Shown: positions 25,213 through 32,381 of the stretch, in pieces
Position numbering within the stretch: the first letter of the stretch is position 1
Layout of the letters: the number at the start of each line of letters is the position of its first letter
Assembly: GCA_902778275.1 (NCBI GenBank)
Contig: CACYXE010000020.1
Span: 1 to 34,793 of the forward strand
Direction of reading: 5' to 3'
DNA: 34,793 bases
DNA from: Oscillospiraceae bacterium
GTDB lineage: Bacteria; Bacillota; Clostridia; Oscillospirales; Oscillospiraceae
Notes under the pieces: generated by a model
The model's input: only the letters and a program-made list of their open reading frames with translations
The model's database searches: none
Told to the model about the DNA's origin: nothing
Translations under genes and position numbers: made by a program

Positions 25213-26403
25213 TCACTTTTTTGCAATATTCAATGCGATGCGCCTGCCGGCCTCCCGCCGGATATAGCCCTTGATCTCCAGGATCGTCAGCTGGGCCAGC
25301 ACCTTCGCGGTGGGCAGGCCGGTGGCCTCGATGATATCGTCGATATGGCTGGCGCTGCGGTCGATCGCCGTTACGATCTTCAGCTGGTCCTCCGTAAGTC
25401 CGGACAGCTGTTCCGCCAAGTCAATATATCCTTTGCCCTCCGGCTTGTCAATGGCTTTTTTCGCAGCCGCTGGAGCCGTGGTCGGTGTCTCCGGCGCATC
25501 TTCCTCCGCCGGATACTGCTCTCGGCCGTGGCGGAGCTTGTCCGGGTACAGCGCCTCAAATTCGTTCAATACTTCCCAGCCGGTGGTCACCAGCTTGGCG
25601 CCCTCCTTGAGAAGGGCAAGGGTCCCGGCGCTGTTTTCCGCGTCGGCGTTGCCGGGCACGGCAAAGATCTCCTTCCCCTGCTCGGCCGCCTCATTGGCAA
25701 ACAAGCGGGTACCGCTCTTCTCCGGAGCCTCCACCACAACGACGCCTACGGACAGGCCAGCGGCGAGACGGTTGCGCTCCCGGAAAAAGCTGCGCAGCGG
25801 CTCTATTCCCGGCGGATACTCGCTGACCAGTGCGCCCCGGGCCGCCACCTGTTTTGCAAGATATCCATGCTCACATTCATGGGGCGTGCCCAGCACGCCC
25901 ACGCAGCTGCCGCCTGCCAGCAGCGCGCTCTCCGCCGCAGCGGCGTCCACGCCGTTTGTCAGCAGGGAGACCACGATACCGCCGTCTCTGCTGATCTGCC
26001 ATGCCAGCTCCTTGCCCATCTTGACACCGTAAGGGCTGGCCTTGCGGGTGCCGATCACTGCGATCAGGGCGTTCTCATCCACCAGGGGCAGGCTGCCCTT
26101 TACATACAATACCACAGGCGGCGCGTAGATATTCCGCAGCCGGTTGGGATAGGCCGCGTCCTGCATGCTGATGATCTGCAGTTCCTGCTCCCGACAGGCG
26201 CTCAGGACGCCGTTGACCCCGCTCATATCCCGCGCCTCCAGCAGGGCGGCCTCACGGGTGGAGACGCCGGGCAGGGACTTGAACTCTCCCGCCGGTGCGA
26301 AGAACGCAGCCTTGGCGTCCCCATAGCGTTCGATCAGCGCCAGCCGGGCCTTGGGGCTCACCGGCACAGAGGAGAGCCAGAGCCAATATTCCAAAGAAGC
26401 CAT
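25213..26403 (-). CDS. dprA: DNA-processing protein DprA, divergent
   Basis: DprA protects incoming single-stranded DNA and loads RecA during transformation. It is 396 residues: a short N-terminal helical region, a Rossmann fold (about 110-300) with VIGTRKASPYG, LLAGGSCVGVLGTP, ALVSEYPPG and RERNRLAAGLSVGVVVVEA, a linker, and a C-terminal winged helix (LTEDQLKIVTAIDRSASHI to the end). Several usual signatures are altered: the normal SGxAxGxD reads SLLTNGVD, and the SGSLxTA and GTNxLI blocks read SGTRLFANEA and AGTLALLKEG. The fold and RNR motif remain. AGGAGG precedes ATG 26403, 10 bases after the methyltransferase gene. Confidence 0.92.
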   Translation of the reverse strand: MASLEYWLWLSSVPVSPKARLALIERYGDAKAAFFAPAGEFKSLPGVSTREAALLEARDMSGVNGVLSACREQELQIISMQDAAYPNRLRNIYAPPVVLYVKGSLPLVDENALIAVIGTRKASPYGVKMGKELAWQISRDGGIVVSLLTNGVDAAAAESALLAGGSCVGVLGTPHECEHGYLAKQVAARGALVSEYPPGIEPLRSFFRERNRLAAGLSVGVVVVEAPEKSGTRLFANEAAEQGKEIFAVPGNADAENSAGTLALLKEGAKLVTTGWEVLNEFEALYPDKLRHGREQYPAEEDAPETPTTAPAAAKKAIDKPEGKGYIDLAEQLSGLTEDQLKIVTAIDRSASHIDDIIEATGLPTAKVLAQLTILEIKGYIRREAGRRIALNIAKK

Positions 26404-26413
26404 GCGCGTCCTC

Positions 26414-27163
26414 CTATCTGCTCATTTCCCACATACACACCGCCGCAGCCACCGCCGCATTCAGGGATTCGCTCTCCTGCTGCATGGGGATCAGCAGCTT
26501 ATCCCGGCATACATCCAGCAATTCCAGACTCAGTCCCCTGCCCTCGCTGCCGATGGCCACCGCAGTATGCCGCAGATCCAGGCTGCGGATATCCTTCGCC
26601 GCCGGGTCCAGGGCCGCGCCGTACAGGGGCAGCCCCATTTCATCCAGCAGGCCCTTCACATAGGGCAGCTCCATTCGGATGATCTTCTGCCGGAAGATGG
26701 CGCCCATGGTGGCCCGGACAGTCTTCGGATGATAGGGGTCGGCACAGTCTCCGGTCAGGATCACCGTGTCGATCCCGAAAGCGTTGGCCGTACGAAGAAC
26801 GGTCCCCACATTGCCCGGGTCCTGAACGTTCTCCAGCACGATGGCGTTTCGCATCGCGCCCGGCTTGCCGCAGCCGCGGATCCGCACCGCAAACAGCGGC
26901 CCGGGGCTGTTTTTCATGGGCGAGGCAAAATCGAAAAGATCCGCCGGGGCCGCATATTGTGCGGCATCCTCCAGGCCGGGCAGCGCCTGTTCCCGCTCTT
27001 TCCACAGCACAGAGGCAACAGAAGCGCCGCAGGACAGGGCCTCCCCCAGGAGCTTGTATCCGTCGCACAGGTATTCGCCCTTTTCACGCCGGTAAGCGGC
27101 GTCGGCAGCGAGCATACGCAGGTGCCGGATATATGCGTTTTTCCGGGATGTGATCTTCTCCAT
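26414..27163 (-). CDS. TrmH/SpoU-family 2'-O-ribose RNA methyltransferase
   Basis: A SPOUT-fold enzyme probably methylating a ribose of 23S rRNA, like RlmB. It is 249 residues from ATG 27163, preceded by GAGG at 6 bases. An ATG at 27178 is in frame but has weaker support. An N-terminal substrate-binding domain (RREKGEYLCDGYKLLGEAL) precedes the knotted domain with its three motifs: VLENVQDPGNVGTVLRTANAFG (motif 1), VAIGSEGRGLS (motif 2), and ESESLNAAVAAAVCMWE (motif 3). It is the first gene of the operon that continues through dprA to the radical SAM gene. RlmB, TsnR and TrmH members cannot be separated by eye. Confidence 0.92.
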   Translation of the reverse strand: MEKITSRKNAYIRHLRMLAADAAYRREKGEYLCDGYKLLGEALSCGASVASVLWKEREQALPGLEDAAQYAAPADLFDFASPMKNSPGPLFAVRIRGCGKPGAMRNAIVLENVQDPGNVGTVLRTANAFGIDTVILTGDCADPYHPKTVRATMGAIFRQKIIRMELPYVKGLLDEMGLPLYGAALDPAAKDIRSLDLRHTAVAIGSEGRGLSLELLDVCRDKLLIPMQQESESLNAAVAAAVCMWEMSR

Positions 27164-27208
27164 ATCGCGCCTCTGCATAAAACCTTCAAAATTTCTAAAT
27201 ATAATAGT

Positions 27209-27237
27209 ATTCTACACACAATTATGGCGTTTGGCAA
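27209..27237 (-). promoter_or_regulatory. SigA-type promoter of the methyltransferase-dprA-topA operon
   Basis: On the minus strand, -35 TTGCCA (27237-27232), 17-base spacer, -10 TAGAAT (27214-27209). The leader would be about 40 bases. It is back to back with the mgtE promoter. Confidence 0.65.
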
Positions 27238-27260
27238 TACCCAAGAACGGCGATTTTTCC

Positions 27261-27290
27261 TTGACAAACCGAGTCCAAACCCTGTATTCT
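27261..27290 (+). promoter_or_regulatory. SigA-type promoter of the mgtE leader and mgtE
   Basis: Consensus -35 TTGACA (27261-27266), 18-base spacer, -10 TATTCT (27285-27290). Transcription would begin near 27297, giving a leader of about 190 bases before mgtE. Confidence 0.75.
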
Positions 27291-27333
27291 GATAAATGGA
27301 CAAAGTCCAAGTCTGGTAAAAGGAGGAAACACC

Positions 27334-27423
27334 ATGGATAGTGGAAGTAACGGCGGCACAGCAGCGGGCCGAAGTATTGCGGCCGGAACTGCACTGCCTG
27401 TGTGTTTCCGCCGAAACAAGTAA
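27334..27423 (+). CDS. putative 29-residue leader peptide upstream of mgtE
   Basis: An ORF of 29 codons beginning MDSGSNGG and ending in a basic CFRRNK, then TAA. It has a very strong ribosome binding site, AAAAGGAGG, 7 bases before the ATG, as good as that of mgtE itself. The predicted mgtE promoter lies about 45 bases upstream, so the peptide would be the first thing translated. Most of its coding sequence also forms a nested stem (27351-27413). It ends 65 bases before mgtE. There is no hydrophobic stretch. A role as a regulatory leader peptide is inference; it could also be a small protein in its own right or a chance ORF. Confidence 0.55.
   Translation: MDSGSNGGTAAGRSIAAGTALPVCFRRNK
27351..27413 (+). 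ncRNA. structured leader RNA upstream of mgtE
   Basis: Nested complementary blocks read in order: CGGCGG (27351) with CCGCCG (27408-27413); CACA (27357) with TGTG (27401); GCAG (27361) with CTGC (27394); GGCCG (27367-27371) with CGGCC (27380-27384) around an 8-base loop. Together they form one long, interrupted stem in the leader. No T-run follows, so it is not a plain terminator. It does not show the conserved text of the M-box Mg2+ riboswitch as I know it. A Mg2+-responsive element is possible but unproven. Confidence 0.45.
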
Positions 27424-27488
27424 ATAGCGACTTTGGTCTGTCTGTGTCGGGCTTCCAAATCTGAAAACCAACAAGAGGAGGAAAACCG

Positions 27489-28862
27489 ATGGCAGAACGT
27501 TTAGTAACCATGGAGCATACCCTCAGGGTACTGCTCGAAGGAAAAAAGTATTCCACGCTGAAGGATGTCCTCATCACCATGAACGGTGCCGACGTAGCCG
27601 CCGTTTTTGAGGAGATCGATCCCGTTGGCATTCCCAAGCTGTTCCGTCTGCTGCCCAAAGAACTGGCGGCGGAAACCTTCGTGGAGATGGAGCCGGAGGT
27701 GCAGGAGCTGCTGATCCGCGGCTTTTCTGACGCGGAGCTCCACGATGTGATCGAAGAGCTCTATGTAGACGACGCCGTGGATCTGGTGGAGGAAATGCCC
27801 GCCAACGTGGTCAAGCGGATCCTGGCCCAGGCGGATCCCCAGATGCGCCGGGAGATCAACGATCTGCTGCGCTATCCGGAGAATTCCGCCGGCTCGATCA
27901 TGACCACGGAATACGTCTCCCTGCGCCCCGGCATGACGGTCGCCGAGGCCATCGCCCGCATCCGCAGGACTGGTGTGGACAAGGAGACCATCTACACCTG
28001 CTACGTGACCCGGGACCGGAAACTCCTGGGCACCGTGTCCGTCAAGGATCTGCTGCTGGCCGCCGATGACGACGCTCCGGTCACACAGATCATGGACGAG
28101 AACGTGATTTCCGTCAACACCATGGACGATCAGGAGAAGGTCGCCCAGATGCTCTCCAAGTACAATTTTCTGGCCCTGCCCGTTGTGGACAACGACAATC
28201 TCTTGGTGGGCATCATCACCTTCGACGACGCCATGGATGTTCTGGAAGAGGAGACCACGGAGGACATCGAAAAGATGGCCGGCATGCTCCCCTCGGATAA
28301 GAACTACCTGCGCTCCAACGCCTGGGATCTGTTCAAGCACCGGATCCCCTGGCTGGCACTGCTCATGGTCTCGGCCACCTTTACCGGCATGATCATCACC
28401 GGCTTTGAGAGCGCCCTGGCCGCCCAGGTGGTGCTGACGGCCTTTATTCCCATGCTCATGGACACCGGCGGCAATTCCGGTTCCCAGGCCTCCGTCTCCA
28501 TCATCCGCGCCCTGTCCCTGGGCGAGCTGGAGTTTGCGGACCTTCCCAAGGTAGCCTGGAAGGAGATCCAGACAGCGGTCCTCTGCGGCGCCACCCTGTC
28601 GATCCTGTGCTTCGGGAAGATCATGCTGGTGGACCGGATGCTGATGGGCAACACCGATATCACCGTAATCACGGCTTTTGTGGTCTGCTTCACCATGGCG
28701 ATGACGGTGCTGGTGGCCAAGCTCATCGGCTGCAGCCTGCCCATGTGCGCCCAGAAGCTGGGCTTTGACCCGGCGGTCATGGCCAGTCCCTTCATCACCA
28801 CCATTGTGGACGCCCTGTCCCTGCTGGTCTATTTTGGTATCGCCAACGCGCTGCTGTTTTAG
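27489..28862 (+). CDS. mgtE: magnesium transporter MgtE
   Basis: A Mg2+ channel/transporter of the inner membrane, 457 residues. An N-terminal helical MgtE-N domain covers about 20-130. Two CBS domains follow (about 135-255, from SAGSIMTTEYVSLRPGMTV and from ITQIMDENVISVN), which sense cytosolic Mg2+ and gate the pore. A five-helix pore domain follows from about 285, with PMLMDTGGNSGSQASVSIIRAL (the conserved pore helix) and ITTIVDALSLLVYF, whose Asp lines the selectivity filter. GAGGAGG lies before ATG 27489. It has its own promoter, a long structured leader and a strong terminator, so it is a single-gene unit. Confidence 0.96.
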   Translation: MAERLVTMEHTLRVLLEGKKYSTLKDVLITMNGADVAAVFEEIDPVGIPKLFRLLPKELAAETFVEMEPEVQELLIRGFSDAELHDVIEELYVDDAVDLVEEMPANVVKRILAQADPQMRREINDLLRYPENSAGSIMTTEYVSLRPGMTVAEAIARIRRTGVDKETIYTCYVTRDRKLLGTVSVKDLLLAADDDAPVTQIMDENVISVNTMDDQEKVAQMLSKYNFLALPVVDNDNLLVGIITFDDAMDVLEEETTEDIEKMAGMLPSDKNYLRSNAWDLFKHRIPWLALLMVSATFTGMIITGFESALAAQVVLTAFIPMLMDTGGNSGSQASVSIIRALSLGELEFADLPKVAWKEIQTAVLCGATLSILCFGKIMLVDRMLMGNTDITVITAFVVCFTMAMTVLVAKLIGCSLPMCAQKLGFDPAVMASPFITTIVDALSLLVYFGIANALLF

Positions 28863-28874
28863 TCGGGCAGCATA

Positions 28875-28915
28875 AAAATGAGGATATCCGATTTGTGTTC
28901 GGATATCCTCATTTT
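28875..28915 (+). terminator. bidirectional terminator between mgtE and the ABC exporter
   Basis: A 17-bp perfect inverted repeat (AAAATGAGGATATCCGA and its complement) around a 7-base loop. T-runs are present on both strands, and it serves the convergent mgtE and ABC genes. Confidence 0.93.
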
Positions 28916-28931
28916 CTATTTGGAATCGATA

Positions 28932-30785
28932 TCAGGCCGTTTTGCCCAGCTGTTCGGTTTCATAGTCCAGCACCCGACGGAACTGGGTCTCATACAGCTG
29001 CCGGTAAGTGCCGTTCAGCCGCAGCAGTTCCTCGTGGCTTCCCTGCTCGGCGATGACCCCGTCCCGGACCACCAGGATCTTGTCCGCCTTCAAAATGGTG
29101 GACAGCCGGTGGGCGATGACGATGCTGGTGCGTCCCTCCATGAGCTTTTCCAGAGCGTCCTGGATGGCGCTCTCGGAGATGGAGTCCAGGGCGGAGGTGG
29201 CCTCGTCCAGAATCAGGATCCGGGGATCCTTCAGGATCACACGGGCAATGGACAGCCGCTGCTTCTCGCCGCCGGAGAGTTTCAGTCCCCGGTTGCCCAC
29301 CACGGTATCATAGCCCTCCGGCTGACGGGCGATGAAATCGTGGAGATTGGCGATCCGGCAGGCCGCCTCGATCTCCTCCCGGGTGGCGTCTTCCCTGGCG
29401 TAGAGCAGGTTTTCCCGAATGGTGCCGTTGAAGAGATAGGTGTCCTGGGTGACCACGCCGATGTTCTGCCGCAGATACTTGAGATCGAAGTCCCGCACGT
29501 CCACACCGGCCACCCGCACGCTGCCGCCTGTCACGTCATAAAGCCGGGGCAGCAGGTTGACCACCGTGGATTTGCCTGCGCCGGAGGGGCCCACCACCGC
29601 GTACATCTGCCCGGCGGGCACGGTGAAGTGAATGTCCGACAGCAGGGGCTTGTTCGGATCGTAGGAGAACGCCACGTGATCATATTCAATATCCCCGTCG
29701 GTGATCTCCGGCTTCTCGCCGTCCGCCTTCTCCACAATGGGATTGGTCATGTCAAAGTAATCGAAGATGCGGGTGAACAGGGCCAGGGACCGGGTAAAGT
29801 CCACATGGATGTTCAGCAGGGACTGGACCGGCCGGTAAAGCCGGTTGATCAGGGCAACGGTGGCGGTGATGGTGCCCACCGTCAGACCGGTGTCGCCCCG
29901 GGCCATGATGAGAAAGCCGCCGGCAAAGTAGATCAGCAGCGGGCCGATCTGGGTAAACATGCCCATGATCACGTGGAAAAACTTGCCGCTGCGCTGCTCC
30001 TTGAGCTGCAGGCGGGTCACTTCTTCGTTGACGGAGACGAAGCGCCGATACTCCGCCTCTTCCCGGGCAAAGAGCTTCACCAGCAGGGAGCCGCTGACCG
30101 ACAGGGTCTCGTTGACCAGCTGGTTCATCTCGTCGTTCTTGGCCTGGCTCTCGGTCAGGATCTTCCAGCGGCTGCGGCCCACGGAACGTGTGGGCAGGAT
30201 CAGCAGCGGGGTCACCACGATGCCCACCGCAGCCAGCCGCCAGTTCATGGTAAACAGCGCCACCAGGGTAGTGACCACGGTAGCGATGTTGCTGACGATG
30301 CTGGTCAGGGTCCCGGAGATCACGGAGCTGACGCCGCTGATGTCTGTGTTCATCCGGGTAATGATGTCCCCCTGCTTCTCCGAGGTGAAGAAGGCGTGGG
30401 GCATATGCTGCAGATGATCGTACATCTGGTTTTTCATGTCAAAAATGATGCGCTGGGAGATCCACGCGTTGATGTAACTCTCCAGCACGCCGATGACCTC
30501 GGAGGCCGTCAGCGTTGCAAAGGCGGTCAGCAGCAGCTGGACCAGCAGACGCAGATCCCGGCCCACCAGGGCCTGGTCCACGATGCGCCCCGTGATGATG
30601 CTGGGCAGCAGCCCCAGCACAGCCGACAGCAGGATCGCCGCAAACACCAGCACGAACTGGAACCAATAGGGCTTCAGATAAGAGAGGATGCGCAGCAAAA
30701 GCTCCTTGGAAACCTTGGGCATCGTCTTCTTCTCTTCGTCCGTCAAAAAGCCGCGAGGGCCAAAACCTCTTCCGGGTCCGGGCAT
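28932..30785 (-). CDS. ABC exporter, fused permease and ATPase (MsbA/LmrA type)
   Basis: A 617-residue half-transporter that would act as a homodimer, or a heterodimer with an unlinked partner. A Gly/Pro-rich cytosolic N-terminus is followed by a six-helix transmembrane domain (about 25-320) with the coupling text EKQGDIITRMNTDI. The nucleotide-binding domain has Walker A GPSGAGKSTVVNLLPRLYD, signature LSGGEKQRLSIARVIL, Walker B ILILDEATSALD and H-loop VIAHRLSTI. I chose ATG 30785, which has AAGGAA 9 bases upstream; a GTG at 30794 overlaps that site. The substrate (drug, lipid or peptide) cannot be told. It stands alone, with an ECF-type promoter sequence upstream. Confidence 0.94.
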   Translation of the reverse strand: MPGPGRGFGPRGFLTDEEKKTMPKVSKELLLRILSYLKPYWFQFVLVFAAILLSAVLGLLPSIITGRIVDQALVGRDLRLLVQLLLTAFATLTASEVIGVLESYINAWISQRIIFDMKNQMYDHLQHMPHAFFTSEKQGDIITRMNTDISGVSSVISGTLTSIVSNIATVVTTLVALFTMNWRLAAVGIVVTPLLILPTRSVGRSRWKILTESQAKNDEMNQLVNETLSVSGSLLVKLFAREEAEYRRFVSVNEEVTRLQLKEQRSGKFFHVIMGMFTQIGPLLIYFAGGFLIMARGDTGLTVGTITATVALINRLYRPVQSLLNIHVDFTRSLALFTRIFDYFDMTNPIVEKADGEKPEITDGDIEYDHVAFSYDPNKPLLSDIHFTVPAGQMYAVVGPSGAGKSTVVNLLPRLYDVTGGSVRVAGVDVRDFDLKYLRQNIGVVTQDTYLFNGTIRENLLYAREDATREEIEAACRIANLHDFIARQPEGYDTVVGNRGLKLSGGEKQRLSIARVILKDPRILILDEATSALDSISESAIQDALEKLMEGRTSIVIAHRLSTILKADKILVVRDGVIAEQGSHEELLRLNGTYRQLYETQFRRVLDYETEQLGKTA

Positions 30786-30886
30786 AGACAACACTTCCTT
30801 TCCCTGTCCGTATCACATTCCTTTCTCCGGGCCTGTTGCCCGGCTGTCTCCTCAGAAAGCGCAGATCTTTCCGCGCCGATGGATTA

Positions 30887-30912
30887 GACGCATCTGCCAG
30901 AAAAAGGTTCCC
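30887..30912 (-). promoter_or_regulatory. candidate ECF sigma-factor promoter for the ABC exporter
   Basis: On the minus strand, GGGAAC (30912-30907), a 16-base spacer and CGTC (30890-30887). This fits the AAC-N16-CGTC pattern of SigW/SigM/SigX-type promoters. No SigA pair was seen in the same gap. The leader would be about 95 bases and includes a CCGGGC/GCCCGG hairpin at 30827-30843. No ECF sigma gene lies in the window. Confidence 0.42.
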
Positions 30913-30924
30913 ATAATCCGGAAA

Positions 30925-30959
30925 GCGGCGGGAGGGTGAATCGCTCGCCCTCCCGCCGC
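30925..30959 (-). terminator. GC-rich terminator-like hairpin after the YdcF-family gene
   Basis: Inverted repeat GCGGCGGGAGGG (30925-30936) with CCCTCCCGCCGC (30948-30959), extendable to a 15-bp stem with a 5-base loop. On the minus strand only TTT follows, so it is a weak-tract terminator. Apart from this, the ECF-like promoter and a small hairpin at 30827-30843, I see nothing in the 273-base gap 30786-31058. Confidence 0.6.
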
Positions 30960-31058
30960 AGATGATGAAGTTGTCAACACAAAAACTCCAGGCCCTTCGA
31001 GCCGATGTTGTCTTCCGGGACCTTTGCCTTTATTTCCGTCTGTCACCTCTATGGGTAC

Positions 31059-32129
31059 TCAATACTGGGGATCTGCCAGGGTCCACAGATATTGGGCCTG
31101 TTTTGACGTACCGTTATATTCATCCGTAGCCTCCGGGACGTGTACCGCCGCGTTAGCCGCCAGCACATAGGGCGCCACACCGTAAGCGCACTCGTAAAGA
31201 TATGCCTCCTCGGAAAACAGCAGCCAGGCCATCTGCATGTGGTAGTCGCTGGTGACCAGCAGCAGATTTTTGACCTGCGGATATTCCGCCATCAGGATCT
31301 CACAGCTGTACTGGGCGTTCTGCCCGGTGGTCATAGCCCGGGTCTCCACGATGAGCCGATCCGGGTCGAGCCCCTTTCGGATAAACCAGTCGGCCATGGC
31401 CTGGGCCTCGGTCATCTCCTTGTTGTCCAGTGCCGTGCCGCCTCCCGTGACGATCACATAGGCGTTTGGGTAGGTCTCGGCGCAGGACATGGCCAGCTCG
31501 CAGCGGCTGATCAGTTCCGGGTCCATGGCGCCGTCCGGCAGCAGCTGAAAGCCCAGGGCCACGATGGCCAGACTGTCATCCTCCGGCAGCCCCGCCGGTA
31601 CCGCTTCAGAAATCTCCAGGTCGTTGTTCACGTAGACCCAGGTCTCCATGATCCGCTCCCAGGCGGTGCCCAGCGCCGGATCTGCCGCTTTCAGTTTTTC
31701 CAGATCCCGGCGGACGGTGTCCATCCCCTCCGACTGCAGCTGTCGATAGGTGTATACCATATCGCTGACGATCTCATAGGTGGTTTTGTTGTAGCCGCCC
31801 GCGCCGGTGGGCACGGGTGCCGTCGTGTTCACCGGGGTCGGCGTCGCCTCGGGACTCAGCTTTTCCTCAGCCTCGTCCGGCGGTATCGGCTCCGCTTCCG
31901 TCGGCTCCGGAGCGGGCGTTCCCCCAGGCAGAGTGGCCGCCTCCTCCGGTTCCGGGAACGTCGTCTGAGCAGGAACATCTATCGGCGCAGGCATTTCCCC
32001 CTCATCTGCCGCGCCCGGCCTGGTCCGGAGGATGCGCAGCAGCAGCAGCGCTGCCAGCAGGAGCAAAAGCGCCGCAAAAACGATGGCCCTGCCGCGCCCT
32101 GTATTTCTTTTTTTCGTGCTTCGCTTCAT
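31059..32129 (-). CDS. membrane-anchored YdcF/DUF218-family protein
   Basis: A 356-residue protein with a short basic N-terminus (MKRSTKKRNTGRGR) and one transmembrane helix (about 15-35). A low-complexity Pro/Glu/Thr linker (about 40-110) would span the cell wall zone. A spacer leads to an extracytoplasmic DUF218 domain (about 180-330) with DDSLAIVALGFQLLPDG, YVIVTGGGTALDN, SEAxxM-like TEAQAMADWF, and LLVTSDYHMQMAW. Relatives include SanA, ElyC and YdcF, which are implicated in envelope biogenesis. I chose ATG 32129 with GGAGG 4 bases upstream; the frame is open further upstream to 32366 but reads through the predicted leader hairpins. The exact reaction is unknown. Confidence 0.85.
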   Translation of the reverse strand: MKRSTKKRNTGRGRAIVFAALLLLLAALLLLRILRTRPGAADEGEMPAPIDVPAQTTFPEPEEAATLPGGTPAPEPTEAEPIPPDEAEEKLSPEATPTPVNTTAPVPTGAGGYNKTTYEIVSDMVYTYRQLQSEGMDTVRRDLEKLKAADPALGTAWERIMETWVYVNNDLEISEAVPAGLPEDDSLAIVALGFQLLPDGAMDPELISRCELAMSCAETYPNAYVIVTGGGTALDNKEMTEAQAMADWFIRKGLDPDRLIVETRAMTTGQNAQYSCEILMAEYPQVKNLLLVTSDYHMQMAWLLFSEEAYLYECAYGVAPYVLAANAAVHVPEATDEYNGTSKQAQYLWTLADPQY

Positions 32130-32154
32130 AGGGCCTCCATGTGTTTCCTCAGGA

Positions 32155-32221
32155 AAACAGCGCCGGTCCCCCGGTGCTGTTTGTTCGCCGGGGCAGACGA
32201 TCCGAAAGCCTGTGCTTTCGG
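32155..32221 (-). promoter_or_regulatory. tandem hairpins in the leader of the YdcF-family gene
   Basis: Two stem-loops precede the ribosome binding site. The first (32221-32202) is CCGAAAGC-ACAG-GCTTTCGG. The second (32182-32155) is a 12-bp AAACAGCACCGG/CCGGCGCTGTTT stem with one G-U and a GGGA loop, followed by TTCC; together with the stem end this gives a T4 run. The second looks like an intrinsic terminator placed before the gene, so this may be an attenuator. No known riboswitch text was recognised. Confidence 0.5.
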
Positions 32222-32238
32222 CCCATACTTTCCCGGCC

Positions 32239-32267
32239 ATCTTATCATTTTGTCCCCGCAAAAGCAA
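32239..32267 (-). promoter_or_regulatory. possible promoter of the YdcF-family gene
   Basis: On the minus strand, TTGCTT (32267-32262), 17-base spacer and TAAGAT (32244-32239), with an extended TG one base before the -10. The -35 is weak. It would place both leader hairpins in the transcript. Confidence 0.35.
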
Positions 32268-32323
32268 TCTCTTTTGCAAGGTGCTTTGATACGGCAGCAG
32301 CTGCCTGTCCGCCGCCCGGCCCG

Positions 32324-32361
32324 AAAGAAAACAGGACTCCGCTTTTTGTGCGGGGTCCTGT
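32324..32361 (-). terminator. terminator after the leucine-rich-repeat gene
   Basis: On the minus strand, ACAGGAC-C-CCGC pairs with GCGG-A-GTCCTGT around a loop of seven bases, followed by TTTCTTT. It lies 20 bases after the stop codon. Confidence 0.85.
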
Positions 32362-32381
32362 TCCATGATCTCAACTGTCCG

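Noticed and set aside
22867-26682. 1271-codon plus-strand frame across trmFO, topA and dprA
   Set aside because: The minus strand carries three unmistakable conserved genes; the opposite frame is open only because of GC bias and has no known motifs.
27297-27488. M-box Mg2+ riboswitch before mgtE
   Set aside because: The leader length fits, but none of the conserved M-box text that I know is present, and the pairing pattern differs.
30852-31046. 64-codon minus-strand frame between the ABC exporter and YdcF-family genes
   Set aside because: No ribosome binding site, no recognisable protein, and it spans the terminator-like hairpin and the ECF-like promoter.
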